Positions 17,354 through 26,639 are shown, counted from the first letter of the stretch. The stretch is DNA of 64,000 nt from Marinomonas sp. UCMA 3892 (GCF_012726345.1 NZ_PTXN01000004.1:212101-276100), one strand, 5' to 3'. A program made the numbers and translations. The notes: generated by a model from the letters alone, not told the origin.

Positions 17354-18352
17354 TTAGTTGAGCTCTATATTTTTCATTTTTTTATAGCTATCCGTCTTAA
17401 TTTCTTTAAGCACGCCTTTATTATCATCAATAAATAATGCTTTTATTCCATTACCATTTGCGACAGCTATCCCTTCTTGGCTTCCTAAACATAACAGGGC
17501 AGTTGACCAAGCATCAGCCCAAGAAGGATCGCTTGCTAACACAGTTACAGATACCGTGTTGTGTGTTACGGGCTTGCCAGTTCGAGCATCAATAATATGT
17601 GAATAACGCTGCCCTTGATGATCAAAATAATGACGATATGTGCCAGAAGTCATGATCGCTTGAGGGAAATCAATAAGTAAAACTTTTTGCATTGTACGTT
17701 GTTCAGGAAGCGGTTTTTCAATCGCAATTTTCCAAGCAGAGCCATCAAGTTTAGTACCGTGCACGACCATTTCGCCGCCAATCTCCACTAAGTAATTATC
17801 GATATTGTATCGCTTTAGCACATCTGCAACTTTGCCAACACTGTACCCCTGTCCAATCGATGACAAATCAAGGTGTACTTCAGGTGAATCTTTACTCAAC
17901 GTTTGATTAGCAATGGTTAAATGGTGTAGGCCCACATAGGTTAATGTCTGTTGAAGCGCACTTTCTGTCGGTATGGTTAGTTGGTTATTGGTGAATCCCC
18001 ACAAATCGAATAATGGTTTGATGGTTAAATCATAGCAACCATCAGTTTTCTTAGTCACGTCTTTAGCTATCTGGATAAGTCCTAAAATATCATCCCCTAC
18101 TGCCATAGTAGAGTTCATAGTGTTAAAACGAGAGATAACTGAATCAGGACGATAAGTAGACATATGAAGATCTATTTCTGCTAATTGCTGATCAATCTCA
18201 CGATTAATCTCAGCATTATTAATATTCTCTTTGCTCCAAAATGTAACATGCCAACTAGTACCCTGTGCAAGGCCTTCTAATTTGACGTAATTTGGAGGGT
18301 TCTGACATCCTTCCAGCATAATGAGTAATATAAATGTTAATAGCCACTTCAT
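17354..18352 (-). CDS. apbE: ApbE-type FAD:protein FMN transferase lipoprotein
   Basis: The protein has 332 residues. It has a lipoprotein signal (IMLEGC, lipid Cys16), then the ApbE fold: GTSWHVTFW, DLHMSTYRPDSVISRFN, YDLTIKPLFDLWGF, DLSSIGQGYSVGKVADVL, IGGEMVVHG and IMTSGTYRHYFDHQGQRYSHIID. ApbE attaches FMN through a phosphoester to Thr/Ser of periplasmic proteins such as NqrB/C and RnfG. No such target is visible in the island, so its partner is either chromosomal or outside the window. It follows trkH in the same direction. Confidence 0.88.
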   Translation of the reverse strand: MKWLLTFILLIMLEGCQNPPNYVKLEGLAQGTSWHVTFWSKENINNAEINREIDQQLAEIDLHMSTYRPDSVISRFNTMNSTMAVGDDILGLIQIAKDVTKKTDGCYDLTIKPLFDLWGFTNNQLTIPTESALQQTLTYVGLHHLTIANQTLSKDSPEVHLDLSSIGQGYSVGKVADVLKRYNIDNYLVEIGGEMVVHGTKLDGSAWKIAIEKPLPEQRTMQKVLLIDFPQAIMTSGTYRHYFDHQGQRYSHIIDARTGKPVTHNTVSVTVLASDPSWADAWSTALLCLGSQEGIAVANGNGIKALFIDDNKGVLKEIKTDSYKKMKNIELN

Positions 18353-18404
18353 TTAATGATCCTTCCAATCAATTCGGCATAATAGCCGTGAACTAAAATT
18401 AGGT

Positions 18405-19886
18405 TTAAAATCGCCAAAATGCCCGAGAGAAAATAATCAATACTGGAAATATTTCTAATCGTCCAAAAAGCATAGCCACACACATCAGCCATTTGGCCGC
18501 ATCTTTTAAAGTGCCAAATCCAGATGCAGTATCACCGTAACCAATCCCCATATTATTAATACACGCGGCTACAGTTCCAAAAGCGGTGACAAAATCATGC
18601 CCAATTGCGACTAATCCCCATACAAAAACGCAAGTAAAAAAGATATAGAGGAAAAATAAGCCCCATACTGAACGAATTACTCTATCAGAAACGACTTGGC
18701 CACTTATCTTCGTCGTTAAAATGGCATTGGGATGGATCAATTGATGGATTTCGCGGCTCCCTTGACGATACAAGAGTAAAAATCTGACGGCTTTAATGCC
18801 CCCACAGGTAGAGCCAAAGCATCCTCCAAAAAAGCTCGCACCTAAAAGTAAAAGTACGATATGGCTAGGCCAATTCGGATAACCCGCAGAACCTAATCCA
18901 TTATCAGTCATAACTGAAACAGTTTGAAAAAAACCATGAACCAGTGAATCTTGGATATCGAAGGTTTGGGTACGAGCCAGCTCCATACAAGCAATTGCAA
19001 CAACAATAGATAATATGAGAATAAAAAACCTAACCTCTGCATTATTCCAAATAGGTTTTATACTTCTCCGCACTAAGACGATGTAATATAGAGCAAAGTT
19101 TATTGCAGCAAGTATTGAAAAAACACCGCCAACGAGCTCTATACCAGCACTGTTATAATATCCCAAACTGTCACTATGAGTAGAAAATCCACCTAATGAA
19201 ACTGTTGATAAACTATGGCATATTGCATCAAACCAATTCATCCCAGCAAGTTTATAAGCAACAGCGCAGCCTAAAGCTAGCACGCTATAAAGCCCCCACA
19301 AATTTCTAGCAGTATCAGCAAGACGAGGAGTCATCTTCTCTTCTTTCATGGGGCCAGGCATCTCAGATTGATACAATTTTGCGCCACCGATACCAAGGAA
19401 TGGCATAATAGCTACTGCCAATACAATAATTCCTAAACCACCGAGAAAATTGAGCTGCGCACGATAGAATAAAATGGATTTTGGCAGACCATCAATATCT
19501 GAAAAAATAGAAGCGCCAGTGGTAGTTATTCCTGATACCCCTTCAAACATGGCATCGGTTAAGCTTAAATCCAACCGCCTATCAAGAAGAAAAGGTAATG
19601 CACTCATTAAGGAGAATATCAGCCAAAACAAACAAGCAACCATGAAACCATCACGCTTTTGCAGATTTTTATCTTCCTTACTTGTCATCCTCCAGCCGGA
19701 AAAACCAATCGTAAGGGAAAGTAAAAACGTCGTTAAAAATGGAGTGATATAGCCATCCTTATAAAAAAGAGAAACAGCTATTGGCATCAACATAGTAAAG
19801 CTGTATATCACTATCAAAAAGCTACACAAATGAATTATTGTATTAAACCGAGAGCTAGTTTGATTCATTCGATTCGCATCAATCAT
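18405..19886 (-). CDS. trkH: TrkH-family K+ uptake protein (island copy)
   Basis: The protein has 493 residues, with about ten membrane helices and the TrkH pore loops (GVSGITTTGAS, STVSLGGFSTHSDS, SVMTDNGLGSAGY, NNMGIGYGDT). It contains CFGSTCGGIKAVRFLLLYRQG before the RGSREIHQLIHPNA loop that characterises TrkH. It imports K+ together with the cytosolic NAD-binding TrkA. No trkA lies in the island; the core trkA at 42.9 kb could serve it. The start overlaps the 3' end of the orphan kinase gene by 8 bases, so kinase and transporter are coupled. It is clearly a different lineage from the core trkH at 41.4 kb. Confidence 0.9.
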   Translation of the reverse strand: MIDANRMNQTSSRFNTIIHLCSFLIVIYSFTMLMPIAVSLFYKDGYITPFLTTFLLSLTIGFSGWRMTSKEDKNLQKRDGFMVACLFWLIFSLMSALPFLLDRRLDLSLTDAMFEGVSGITTTGASIFSDIDGLPKSILFYRAQLNFLGGLGIIVLAVAIMPFLGIGGAKLYQSEMPGPMKEEKMTPRLADTARNLWGLYSVLALGCAVAYKLAGMNWFDAICHSLSTVSLGGFSTHSDSLGYYNSAGIELVGGVFSILAAINFALYYIVLVRRSIKPIWNNAEVRFFILILSIVVAIACMELARTQTFDIQDSLVHGFFQTVSVMTDNGLGSAGYPNWPSHIVLLLLGASFFGGCFGSTCGGIKAVRFLLLYRQGSREIHQLIHPNAILTTKISGQVVSDRVIRSVWGLFFLYIFFTCVFVWGLVAIGHDFVTAFGTVAACINNMGIGYGDTASGFGTLKDAAKWLMCVAMLFGRLEIFPVLIIFSRAFWRF

Positions 19887-20916
19887 TCCAATGTCCTTCT
19901 TGTTCTAGCGGTAACGTGATCCTATATTGGCAACCTGTACCATCAGGAATGGCTTCTATCGTGCCTCGATGAGCTTTGATAATTCCCTTTGCCACAGCAA
20001 ACCCCAAGCCCATTCCACTATCATTTTGATTCAAAGCCTGAGTGGAATAAAATAACTCAAAAATGCACTTAGATTGTTCGATTGTAAGTGCAGTACTCTC
20101 ATCATAAATATCAATAAACACGCTGTTATTTATGCAATAAACAGTCACACTTACATTTTTATCGCATGGAGAATATCGCAATGCATTATCTATAATATTA
20201 AATACTGCCTGTTCGATTAGATTCTGACTAATCATCAGCAAAGGTATGGAATTATTATTTTCGAATAAAATTCGGTGCCGACTATCAGGAAAACGTTCAA
20301 TGACTCGATAGATGACTTGTGCAATCGACAATTCAACCTTCTTAAACTGTAATATTCCATACTGTATTTTCGTTGCTTGCAGTAAATTTTCTATATACTG
20401 GTGAAGACGATGACTTTCCATTATGGCGCTATCAAGCAACTCCCTGACTTGAACCTCTGAGAGTTTTTCTCTGTATGCCTTTAGTGTTGTTAACGTACCA
20501 ATAATAGTCGCCAAAGGTGTTCTAAAATCATGTGAAACCGATAGTAGTATGCGGTTACGGAGTTGAACTTGCTCCAATGACCTTTGCTGGTTTTTATAAT
20601 GGTCGGCAAGTTTACTTGCAATTAATGCAACAAGAATGAAAACAGTCAGATTTATAATATCAGTAGCATGTATTACATGGAGAGAATATCGAGGGTGAGT
20701 AAATAAAAAATTAAAACTAACCGCAACTAAAAATGCCGCCATGTACGCGTATTGAGTACCACACTGAAACGAAATCATGATAACAGCAAGTTGAAGTACA
20801 AGAAGAATCGCTGTAGATGATGCCATCAAGTGGTCTAAGGGAAAACAAATCGCAAGCGCGAGCCCTAGAATAAAGGACAATCTAATAAAAGACTTAATTT
20901 TATTTGCTCTGCCCAT
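19879..20916 (-). CDS. KdpD-like orphan sensor histidine kinase lacking the N-terminal KdpD domain
   Basis: The protein has about 345 residues; an alternative GTG start at 20949 would add 11. It contains only the C-terminal half of KdpD: four DUF4118 membrane helices (to about residue 110), HisKA with LLSVSHDFRTPLATIIGTL, and a HATPase ending GMGLGFAVAKG. The Walker-A KdpD domain, the universal-stress domain and the GAF domain are absent. There is no response regulator next to it. Because its stop overlaps trkH, it may sense K+ for this second system and pass phosphate to the island KdpE. This is inference. Confidence 0.8.
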   Translation of the reverse strand: MGRANKIKSFIRLSFILGLALAICFPLDHLMASSTAILLVLQLAVIMISFQCGTQYAYMAAFLVAVSFNFLFTHPRYSLHVIHATDIINLTVFILVALIASKLADHYKNQQRSLEQVQLRNRILLSVSHDFRTPLATIIGTLTTLKAYREKLSEVQVRELLDSAIMESHRLHQYIENLLQATKIQYGILQFKKVELSIAQVIYRVIERFPDSRHRILFENNNSIPLLMISQNLIEQAVFNIIDNALRYSPCDKNVSVTVYCINNSVFIDIYDESTALTIEQSKCIFELFYSTQALNQNDSGMGLGFAVAKGIIKAHRGTIEAIPDGTGCQYRITLPLEQEGHWND

Positions 20917-20949
20917 CAAAACACGTCTTTTTGTTATACATACCCTCAC

Positions 20950-21384
20950 AGTAACAGTTGAATGCGATTAATACGTGTAAAAAAAGCGTAAAATCTTTTA
21001 GAGACAAACGAAATAAACATTTAAAACAAAAGCTTAGGGTGAAAACGAATAAGCTACCATGTACGATTTAAGTCTATAATTGAACGCATGATTTTATTAC
21101 AAAGCCCGCTAAAACATCTTAAGGTTGTTGTGGGCATCCCTAAAGGTGGTGAAATGGTTTTCTTAATTGGAGGTTATATTTTAGGGAATTTAATGCGAAA
21201 AAATTATCTTAGTACATTTAAATTATCATGTTCTGACTCGCTTTGGAGCATTTTAAATTAAAAAATGACAGCGTACTCGATAGAGTTCGCTGCTATCTTT
21301 GTATTATTCTTTAATACTTGTTATCGATCTTTATTATTCACCACCACCTATTCTTTTTTTGCAGCGAAAAATATTTGAGTCTGA
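20950..21384. other. AT-rich intergenic region between kinase and integrase
   Basis: No convincing gene is present. A 57-codon frame (21088-21261, plus strand) has no clear ribosome site and no recognisable similarity. The region should hold the promoter for the kinase-trkH-apbE unit and the 3' end of the integrase transcript. Confidence 0.4.
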
Positions 21385-22545
21385 TTATTCATCGAAGATA
21401 TCCGGAAAAGTCCGCATGGCCTCTGTGCGGCGGGTTTCTAGAATATCCGCGTAGATTTCTGTTGTTCTGAGCTCACTATGGCCAAGTAATCTGGAGAGGG
21501 AATAGATGTCCAGACCACGGGCAAGCTGGTTTACAGCAAAGGTGTGACGGCCTGCGTGAAAAGTAACGTGTTTGGTGATTCCTGCACGTATGGCCCACTG
21601 CACTAGCGCGACGTTGCTGTAGCTGTCGTAGCGTAAACCCTTAAAAACCCGTTCAGTCGGTTTCCCCTTGTTCTCCAAGTTGAGTAGACGCACAGCAGAA
21701 TCCGGTAAGTCGAGATATTGCAGACCATTTCCTGAGTTTTTTAGCTTTATCTGGGAAAATATGATTCGGTAGTGCCCTTGAGCAAACAGTTCAATTTCAC
21801 CCCAAACCAGCTTATGAATGTCTGACCAGCGAAGTCCTGTTGTGCAGGAGAACAGAAATGCTCTCCGTAGTACATCGTAACGGCATTCTGCCTTGGTAAG
21901 GGCCTTTACCTCCTCCAGAGTGAGGTAAGTGCGCTGTGTCCTCTCTGCTTTGATGGATTTGACTTGTTCAACAGGGTTATCTCTGATTATTCGGTCTCGT
22001 TGCGCTTGGTTGAGCGCAGCTCGGATTTTATTGAAGTAGCTACAGGCGGTATTCCTGGAGAGGCCGGTATCTGATTTTGTCATTGCCTCATGCTGTAGGT
22101 AATGGCGGAACCCTTCCAAAAAGTATTTATCTACCTGTTCAAAAGTGAGTTCTGCGTGGCGGTGATAACGGTGGAGATGGATGCCCGCAGAAACCCAAAT
22201 TGAGTAGTTGGATTTGCTACCGGATGCTTTACTCGCTGTAATTTGGTCGAAGTAGTCAAAGAAGCTGGCATTGAGTTTTGTGCGGTCATCTAAGCCGTGT
22301 TTGGCTGATTCCATTTCCAGTAGACGCTTGGCTCGAATGGCCTCAGCTTTTTGCAATGTGGTTTTGTTGTGTTCGCGTTCAACTGCGTTTTTGGGCTTGG
22401 CGTAGAGGAACAGGTTTAACGTCTCATATGAGCGTTTCTGAGCTCTTGAGCCGTCTTCCGAGGTCTTTGAACCGTAATAGTACACAAGCCTGATAGCGCG
22501 TTGGCCATTCTTATCTGGATCTCGTTTATGTATGCTGATTTTCAT
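21385..22545 (-). CDS. int: Tyrosine-type site-specific integrase of the island
   Basis: The protein has 386 residues: an N-terminal arm-binding domain (about 1-80), a SAM-like core-binding domain (about 90-195), and a catalytic domain with TTGLRWSDI (Arg I), KLKN (Lys), HAGRHTF (His-x-x-Arg) and LLGHSELRTTEIYADI (His/Tyr). All catalytic residues are present, so it should be active. The arm/SAM arrangement resembles integrases common in Bacteroidetes and in some gammaproteobacterial islands. It is read away from mnmE, with its start 163 bases from the mnmE stop codon, as expected for an element inserted at that site. Confidence 0.9.
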   Translation of the reverse strand: MKISIHKRDPDKNGQRAIRLVYYYGSKTSEDGSRAQKRSYETLNLFLYAKPKNAVEREHNKTTLQKAEAIRAKRLLEMESAKHGLDDRTKLNASFFDYFDQITASKASGSKSNYSIWVSAGIHLHRYHRHAELTFEQVDKYFLEGFRHYLQHEAMTKSDTGLSRNTACSYFNKIRAALNQAQRDRIIRDNPVEQVKSIKAERTQRTYLTLEEVKALTKAECRYDVLRRAFLFSCTTGLRWSDIHKLVWGEIELFAQGHYRIIFSQIKLKNSGNGLQYLDLPDSAVRLLNLENKGKPTERVFKGLRYDSYSNVALVQWAIRAGITKHVTFHAGRHTFAVNQLARGLDIYSLSRLLGHSELRTTEIYADILETRRTEAMRTFPDIFDE

Positions 22546-22562
22546 TGGTTTTTCTCATCTTG

Positions 22563-22609
22563 TGCGCCAAATGTGCGCCAGAATTTATCTGTGGCGCACA
22601 CGTGGCGCA
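22563..22609. repeat. Paired TGCGCCA repeats upstream of int
   Basis: Two direct copies of TGCGCCA start at 22563 and 22574, and two inverted copies (TGGCGCA) start at 22592 and 22603. Both pairs have the same 11-base spacing, one helical turn. Lying between the integrase start and the attachment core, they are good candidates for integrase arm sites or for an autorepression operator. Confidence 0.6.
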
Positions 22610-22708
22610 AGAATCGACAAAACCCTTCAAATTGCTTCCCACCCAATAAAACAAAATTATTTTAAAATCATAATGTTGTTTTGATTTGGTTTGATGCGTT
22701 TTACTATT

Positions 22709-22726
22709 TTACTTCCCAATACAAAA
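22709..22726 (-). other. att: Attachment core (attR or attL) at the mnmE 3' end
   Basis: The minus strand reads TTTTGTATTGGGAAGTAA, the last codons and stop of mnmE. From memory, the SGI1 attachment site in trmE is TTCTGTATTGGGAAGTAA, one base different. The insertion leaves mnmE intact. A second copy is expected at the far end of the island, outside the window. Confidence 0.7.
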
Positions 22727-24088
22727 CGAGCCGAAGATGCGCCCTAGCAAGTCGTCGCTGGTGAAGGCGCCGGTGATTTCGCTTAGGGCTTGTTGGGCTT
22801 CTTTGAGATCTTCAGCGAGTAATTCTCCTGCGCCATAGCCGTGTAGTTGTTCGTTACCTGCATCTAAGAAGCGGTTGGCTTTGTTCAGCGCTTCTATGTG
22901 ACGACGACGAGCGATAAACCCCCCTTCAGTCGTGCTGTCGAAGCCCATGACGGCTTTTAGGTGTTCAGTTAAATCAGTAACGCCCTCGCCTGTTTTTGCC
23001 GATAGAGACACTACAGGAACGCCTGAGACAGTTTCTATTCCAGTGCCTTCTTTGGTTAAGTCGACTTTGTTACGTACCAAAGTCAGGTGTTTAGTGTCGC
23101 CAAGCTTTTCCATAAACTCTGGCCAAATCTCATTAGGATCTTTTGAATCAATGGATTGGCTGTCGACCATCATGAGAATGCGATCTGCTTTGCTGATTTC
23201 GTCCCATGCGCGCTGAATACCAATGCGCTCTACTTCGTCAGGGCTATCACGCAAACCAGCTGTGTCGATAATGTGTAGCGGCATGCCGTCAAGGTGGATA
23301 TGCTCGCGCAACACGTCTCGAGTCGTGCCTTCTATGTTGGTGACAATAGCGGACTCTTTCCCTGATAGTGCGTTTAACAAGCTGGATTTGCCGGCATTTG
23401 GACGCCCTGCTATAACCACATTCATGCCTTCGCGAATCAAGGCGCCTTGGTTCGCTTCTTTGAGGACTTCTGCTAGTTTCGCTTGAATGCCAGCCAATTC
23501 CGCAGCGACTTTACCGTCACCAATGAAGTCGATTTCCTCTTCTGGAAAATCAATCGCGGCTTCCACGTAAATACGCAGATGAATCAAGGCTTCGACTAAC
23601 TCATCAACGCGTTTTGAGAAAGCGCCTTGCAGAGATCGCAATGCGCATTTAGCGGCTTGCTCTGATGTACTGTCGATCAAATCGGCAATGGCTTCCGCTT
23701 GAGTTAAGTCCATTTTGTCGTTCATGAATGCACGTTCAGAAAACTCGCCTGGACGAGCTAAACGTGCCCCAAGCGCTACGCAATGGCTCAGTAGCATGTC
23801 CATAATAACGGGACCGCCGTGGCCTTGTAACTCAAAAACATCTTCACCAGTAAAGGAATTTGGCCCGGGAAAATACAAGGCGATGCCTTCGTCGAGTTGT
23901 TCTTGACCTGTCGTTTTGAAAGGCACGTAATGGGCATAACGAGGTTTGGGCTCAAAGCCGATGATCTGCTTCGCAATGGCAAGGCTTTTAGGGCCTGATA
24001 AACGAATGATCCCTACGCCACCTCGGCCAGGAGCGGTGGCTTGGGCGGCAATCGTGTCTTGGTCTGTGGCGTATTGGAAATCAGTCAT
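22709..24088 (-). CDS. mnmE: tRNA uridine-5-carboxymethylaminomethyl modification GTPase MnmE
   Basis: The protein has 459 residues. The start ATG (MTDFQY) at 24088 is chosen over a longer frame because the homologous protein begins there. The N-terminal folate-binding domain starts at [22 protein letters not shown]. The G domain has [16 protein letters not shown] and NKVD, and the C-terminus ends FCIGK, the essential Cys motif. With MnmG it makes cmnm5U34 in tRNA. Normally mnmG follows; here the island begins at the stop codon, so the mnmE-mnmG neighbourhood has been split. Confidence 0.97.
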   Translation of the reverse strand: MTDFQYATDQDTIAAQATAPGRGGVGIIRLSGPKSLAIAKQIIGFEPKPRYAHYVPFKTTGQEQLDEGIALYFPGPNSFTGEDVFELQGHGGPVIMDMLLSHCVALGARLARPGEFSERAFMNDKMDLTQAEAIADLIDSTSEQAAKCALRSLQGAFSKRVDELVEALIHLRIYVEAAIDFPEEEIDFIGDGKVAAELAGIQAKLAEVLKEANQGALIREGMNVVIAGRPNAGKSSLLNALSGKESAIVTNIEGTTRDVLREHIHLDGMPLHIIDTAGLRDSPDEVERIGIQRAWDEISKADRILMMVDSQSIDSKDPNEIWPEFMEKLGDTKHLTLVRNKVDLTKEGTGIETVSGVPVVSLSAKTGEGVTDLTEHLKAVMGFDSTTEGGFIARRRHIEALNKANRFLDAGNEQLHGYGAGELLAEDLKEAQQALSEITGAFTSDDLLGRIFGSFCIGK

Positions 24089-24165
24089 AATCAAACTCTG
24101 TGCGAAAAATAAGTAGAAGTGTTCGTTATTGTCCGTTAGCAAGGCGAGTATGGCAATCTAAACGT

Positions 24166-24195
24166 AAAAAAGGCCTCCCAACGGGAAGCCTTTTT
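24166..24195 (-). terminator. Terminator after yidC
   Basis: An inverted repeat AAAAAGGC...GCCTTTTT with inner TCCC/GGGA pairing. It lies between the yidC stop and the mnmE start and has a U-tract on the minus strand. Confidence 0.75.
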
Positions 24196-24223
24196 AATTG
24201 AAACTTGGGCTTAGGTTTGAGTC

Positions 24224-25879
24224 TTAAGCTTCGTTTTCGATGCGTTTGGTAATCACATACTGTTGTAATATGGATAGGGTGTTGTTTGTTACCCAGTAAA
24301 GTACCAAACCAGCCGGGAACCACAAGAAGAAGATAGAGAATGCCACTGGCATGATCTTCATGATTCGAGCTTGCATCGGATCTGGCGGTGTCGGGTTAAG
24401 CGATTGCTGAACAAACATACTGATACCCATTAAAATTGGCAGTATGAAGTACGGATCCATTACAGATAGATCGTGAATCCATAGGAAGAAAGGCGCATGG
24501 CGCAATTCAACGGATTCCATCAATACCCAGTACAACGAAAGGAATACTGGCATCTGAACCAAGATAGGCAAACAACCCCCTAATGGGTTGATTTTCTCTT
24601 TCTTGTACAGGGCCATCATTTCTTGCGACATTTTCTGACGATCATCGCCATACTTTTCTTTCAGCTTGGCTATTTCAGGTCCGAATTTGCGCATTTTCGC
24701 CATTGAACGGTAGCTTGCAGCTGATAGCTTGAAGAAAATCGCTTTTACACAAACTACGATCAGGATAATCGCAATCCCCCAGTTGATAACAAAAGATTGG
24801 ATCAGTGTTAGCAACCAGAAAAGTGGTTTAGCTAACCACCATAACCAACCGTAATCGACTGTTAGGTCTAGGTTTTCGGCAGTGCTTTCTAGGTGATCTT
24901 GTAGTTTTGGACCAACATAGAAAGTCGAGCTCAATGTGCCTTGTTTACCTGGGGCAATTTCCACTGATGTGCCAGTGAAACCAATGATGTTAAAGTCACC
25001 ATTAGTGCGAGCTTGCAAGGTTACTTTTTGACCTTGTTCAGGAATCCAAGCTGATACAAAGTAATGTTGAAGTACCGCAACCCAACCTTTGGTAGTGGTT
25101 GTTTTGATTGGGTCTTCTTTCATATCAGAGAAAGAAACTTTGGTGTATTTCGTTTGCTCATCAGAAATCGCGCCACCTAGATAAGGCTGTAAGCCCATGC
25201 TAGTTGCTTTGCTTGGATCGGGTGTGTTGTCACGTTTGATTTGTGCAAACAGGTTACCGCGCCAAGTGTTTGATGAGGTATTGTCTACCGTGATCAATTG
25301 GCGAATACGGTACTTACCTTTCATAAAGCGGAAGGTTTTCGTGTATTTAACGCCTTTTGCATCTGTGTAGTACAGATTCACATCAAGAGAATCTTCACCA
25401 TCAGCTAAGGTGTAAGCCGTTTTTTCAGATTGGTAAACTGGACGACCCTCAGGAGAAGCGTCTGGACCATCTTGTCCAACTAAACCACTTTGAGTCACAT
25501 AAGTGCGCTCGCTGCCATCTTCTAAGATGACAAATGGATCCGGCTGGCCTAATTCTTTTTTGTATTGAAGTAGAGCAGCTTCAACTAAGTCACCACCGAC
25601 TGGATTGATCGCAACACGAAGGGTATCGGTTGTTACTTCAATCAATTTCCCAGGTGCGATTTTTGTCACACTTTGTGGAATTTCGGCATTGGCTTCGGTT
25701 GTGCTTTGAGTTGCCATAGGCAAATCATCGCTCATTTGAGAGTTTGTCTCAGATTGAGACTGTGTGCTTTGAGCTACGCTTTGAGTGGACTGAGGACCAT
25801 AATCTTGGCTCCACTGTAAAAACAGTAGGTAGCCACTGATAAAAAGCGCACCCCATAAAAAGTAACGTCTGAAATCCAT
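24224..25879 (-). CDS. yidC: Membrane protein insertase YidC
   Basis: The protein has 551 residues (ATG at 25879; a TTG three codons upstream is possible). The N-terminal helix MDFRRYFLWGALFISGYLLFLQW is followed by a large periplasmic domain. After it come the five conserved helices beginning LTLIQSFVINWGIAII, with SAASYRSMAKMRKFGPEIAKLKEKYGDD and the NPLGGCLPILVQMPVF motif. It inserts inner-membrane proteins with or without Sec. It is the last gene of the rpmH-rnpA-yidC cluster. The small gene yidD, usually between rnpA and yidC, is not found in the 94-base gap. Confidence 0.97.
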   Translation of the reverse strand: MDFRRYFLWGALFISGYLLFLQWSQDYGPQSTQSVAQSTQSQSETNSQMSDDLPMATQSTTEANAEIPQSVTKIAPGKLIEVTTDTLRVAINPVGGDLVEAALLQYKKELGQPDPFVILEDGSERTYVTQSGLVGQDGPDASPEGRPVYQSEKTAYTLADGEDSLDVNLYYTDAKGVKYTKTFRFMKGKYRIRQLITVDNTSSNTWRGNLFAQIKRDNTPDPSKATSMGLQPYLGGAISDEQTKYTKVSFSDMKEDPIKTTTTKGWVAVLQHYFVSAWIPEQGQKVTLQARTNGDFNIIGFTGTSVEIAPGKQGTLSSTFYVGPKLQDHLESTAENLDLTVDYGWLWWLAKPLFWLLTLIQSFVINWGIAIILIVVCVKAIFFKLSAASYRSMAKMRKFGPEIAKLKEKYGDDRQKMSQEMMALYKKEKINPLGGCLPILVQMPVFLSLYWVLMESVELRHAPFFLWIHDLSVMDPYFILPILMGISMFVQQSLNPTPPDPMQARIMKIMPVAFSIFFLWFPAGLVLYWVTNNTLSILQQYVITKRIENEA

Positions 25880-25973
25880 GGTATTCAACTAATTTGTTTG
25901 GTTGGACAATAGGTTCACAGAACCCTTATAAAAATCACGCGCTATTAAACCAGCCTTTGGCAGTTTTTTCAGC

Positions 25974-26372
25974 CTATTTCTGTCTAGATTGATCGCGTTT
26001 TTTATTTTGAGTGGGTTTTAGGGCTTTTTTTGCCAACTGATCCCATGCTTTATCGAGTCGGTTGTGCAAATCGGCGTTTTCCAGCTCTTTGATACCATGT
26101 CGTGCTAAGAAGACAATATCAAGGCCAGAAAGGGGAATTTTGTGGTGACGGAAGGAATCACGCACCAAACGTTTGATACGATTCCTGCCTACCGCGCGTT
26201 TATCCGTTTTCTTAGACACAATAAGACCCAACCGAGTTTGGTCATCATCTCGTTTTCGTGCCAATAAAAGGAATTCGCCTGCAAATACTTTGGAGGAGGT
26301 GTCGTTAAAGACAGATTGATAATCCCCGGCATTCAGAAGTCTGACATGCCGAGGAAAACAATATTCGGTCAT
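25974..26372 (-). CDS. rnpA: Ribonuclease P protein component
   Basis: The protein has 132 residues and begins MTEYCFPRHVRLLNAGDY. It contains the RNP signature KRAVGRNRIKRLVRDSFR near residues 57-74. It is the basic protein partner of RNase P RNA in tRNA 5'-end maturation. The C-terminal tail (NKKRDQSRQK) is strongly basic. It follows rpmH by 8 bases. Confidence 0.96.
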   Translation of the reverse strand: MTEYCFPRHVRLLNAGDYQSVFNDTSSKVFAGEFLLLARKRDDDQTRLGLIVSKKTDKRAVGRNRIKRLVRDSFRHHKIPLSGLDIVFLARHGIKELENADLHNRLDKAWDQLAKKALKPTQNKKRDQSRQK

Positions 26373-26380
26373 CAGCGTAC

Positions 26381-26515
26381 TTATGCGCTTAGAACCTTGC
26401 GGCCACGAGCACGACGACGAGCGATAACTTGACGTCCGCCTTTAGTAGCCATACGAGCACGGAAACCGTGGTTACGTTTGCGTTTTAGAACGCTAGGTTG
26501 GAAAGTTCTTTTCAT
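26381..26515 (-). CDS. rpmH: 50S ribosomal protein L34
   Basis: The gene has 44 codons starting [19 protein letters not shown] and ending [11 protein letters not shown], a textbook L34. The frame is open further upstream, but the family start is at 26515. It is the first gene of the minus-strand rpmH-rnpA-yidC cluster and faces away from oriC. Confidence 0.98.
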   Translation of the reverse strand: MKRTFQPSVLKRKRNHGFRARMATKGGRQVIARRRARGRKVLSA

Positions 26516-26639
26516 CTTAATTCTCTCACTGAATGCAGTGTTTGAGTTTTGAGGGTTAGCGACCGCCAAGCCTCTACATTTGATTGGTCAAATCAGGGCG
26601 CGGATTTTAGAGCCTTTCCTCAGCAAATTCAATGCTTAG

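Larger units (their letters stand above)
1..22726. mobile_element. Genomic island integrated at the 3' end of mnmE (left end outside window)
   Basis: The whole left third of the window is accessory DNA that ends exactly at mnmE. Supporting it: a tyrosine integrase 160 bases from the mnmE stop codon, repeated candidate arm sites between them, an AlpA-type regulator and an excisionase-like protein, a possible mobilisation gene, and cargo (modified-base enzymes, Kdp and a second TrkH) unlike the housekeeping genes on the other side. In many gammaproteobacteria mnmE is followed by mnmG-rsmG-parAB, so those genes are expected beyond the left end. No second copy of the attachment core was found by eye inside the window, so the left junction is presumably outside it. 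Confidence 0.8.

Noticed and set aside
21088..21261. 57-codon plus-strand frame upstream of the kinase
   Set aside because: No ribosome site and no recognisable motif; kept only as a remark on the intergenic region.
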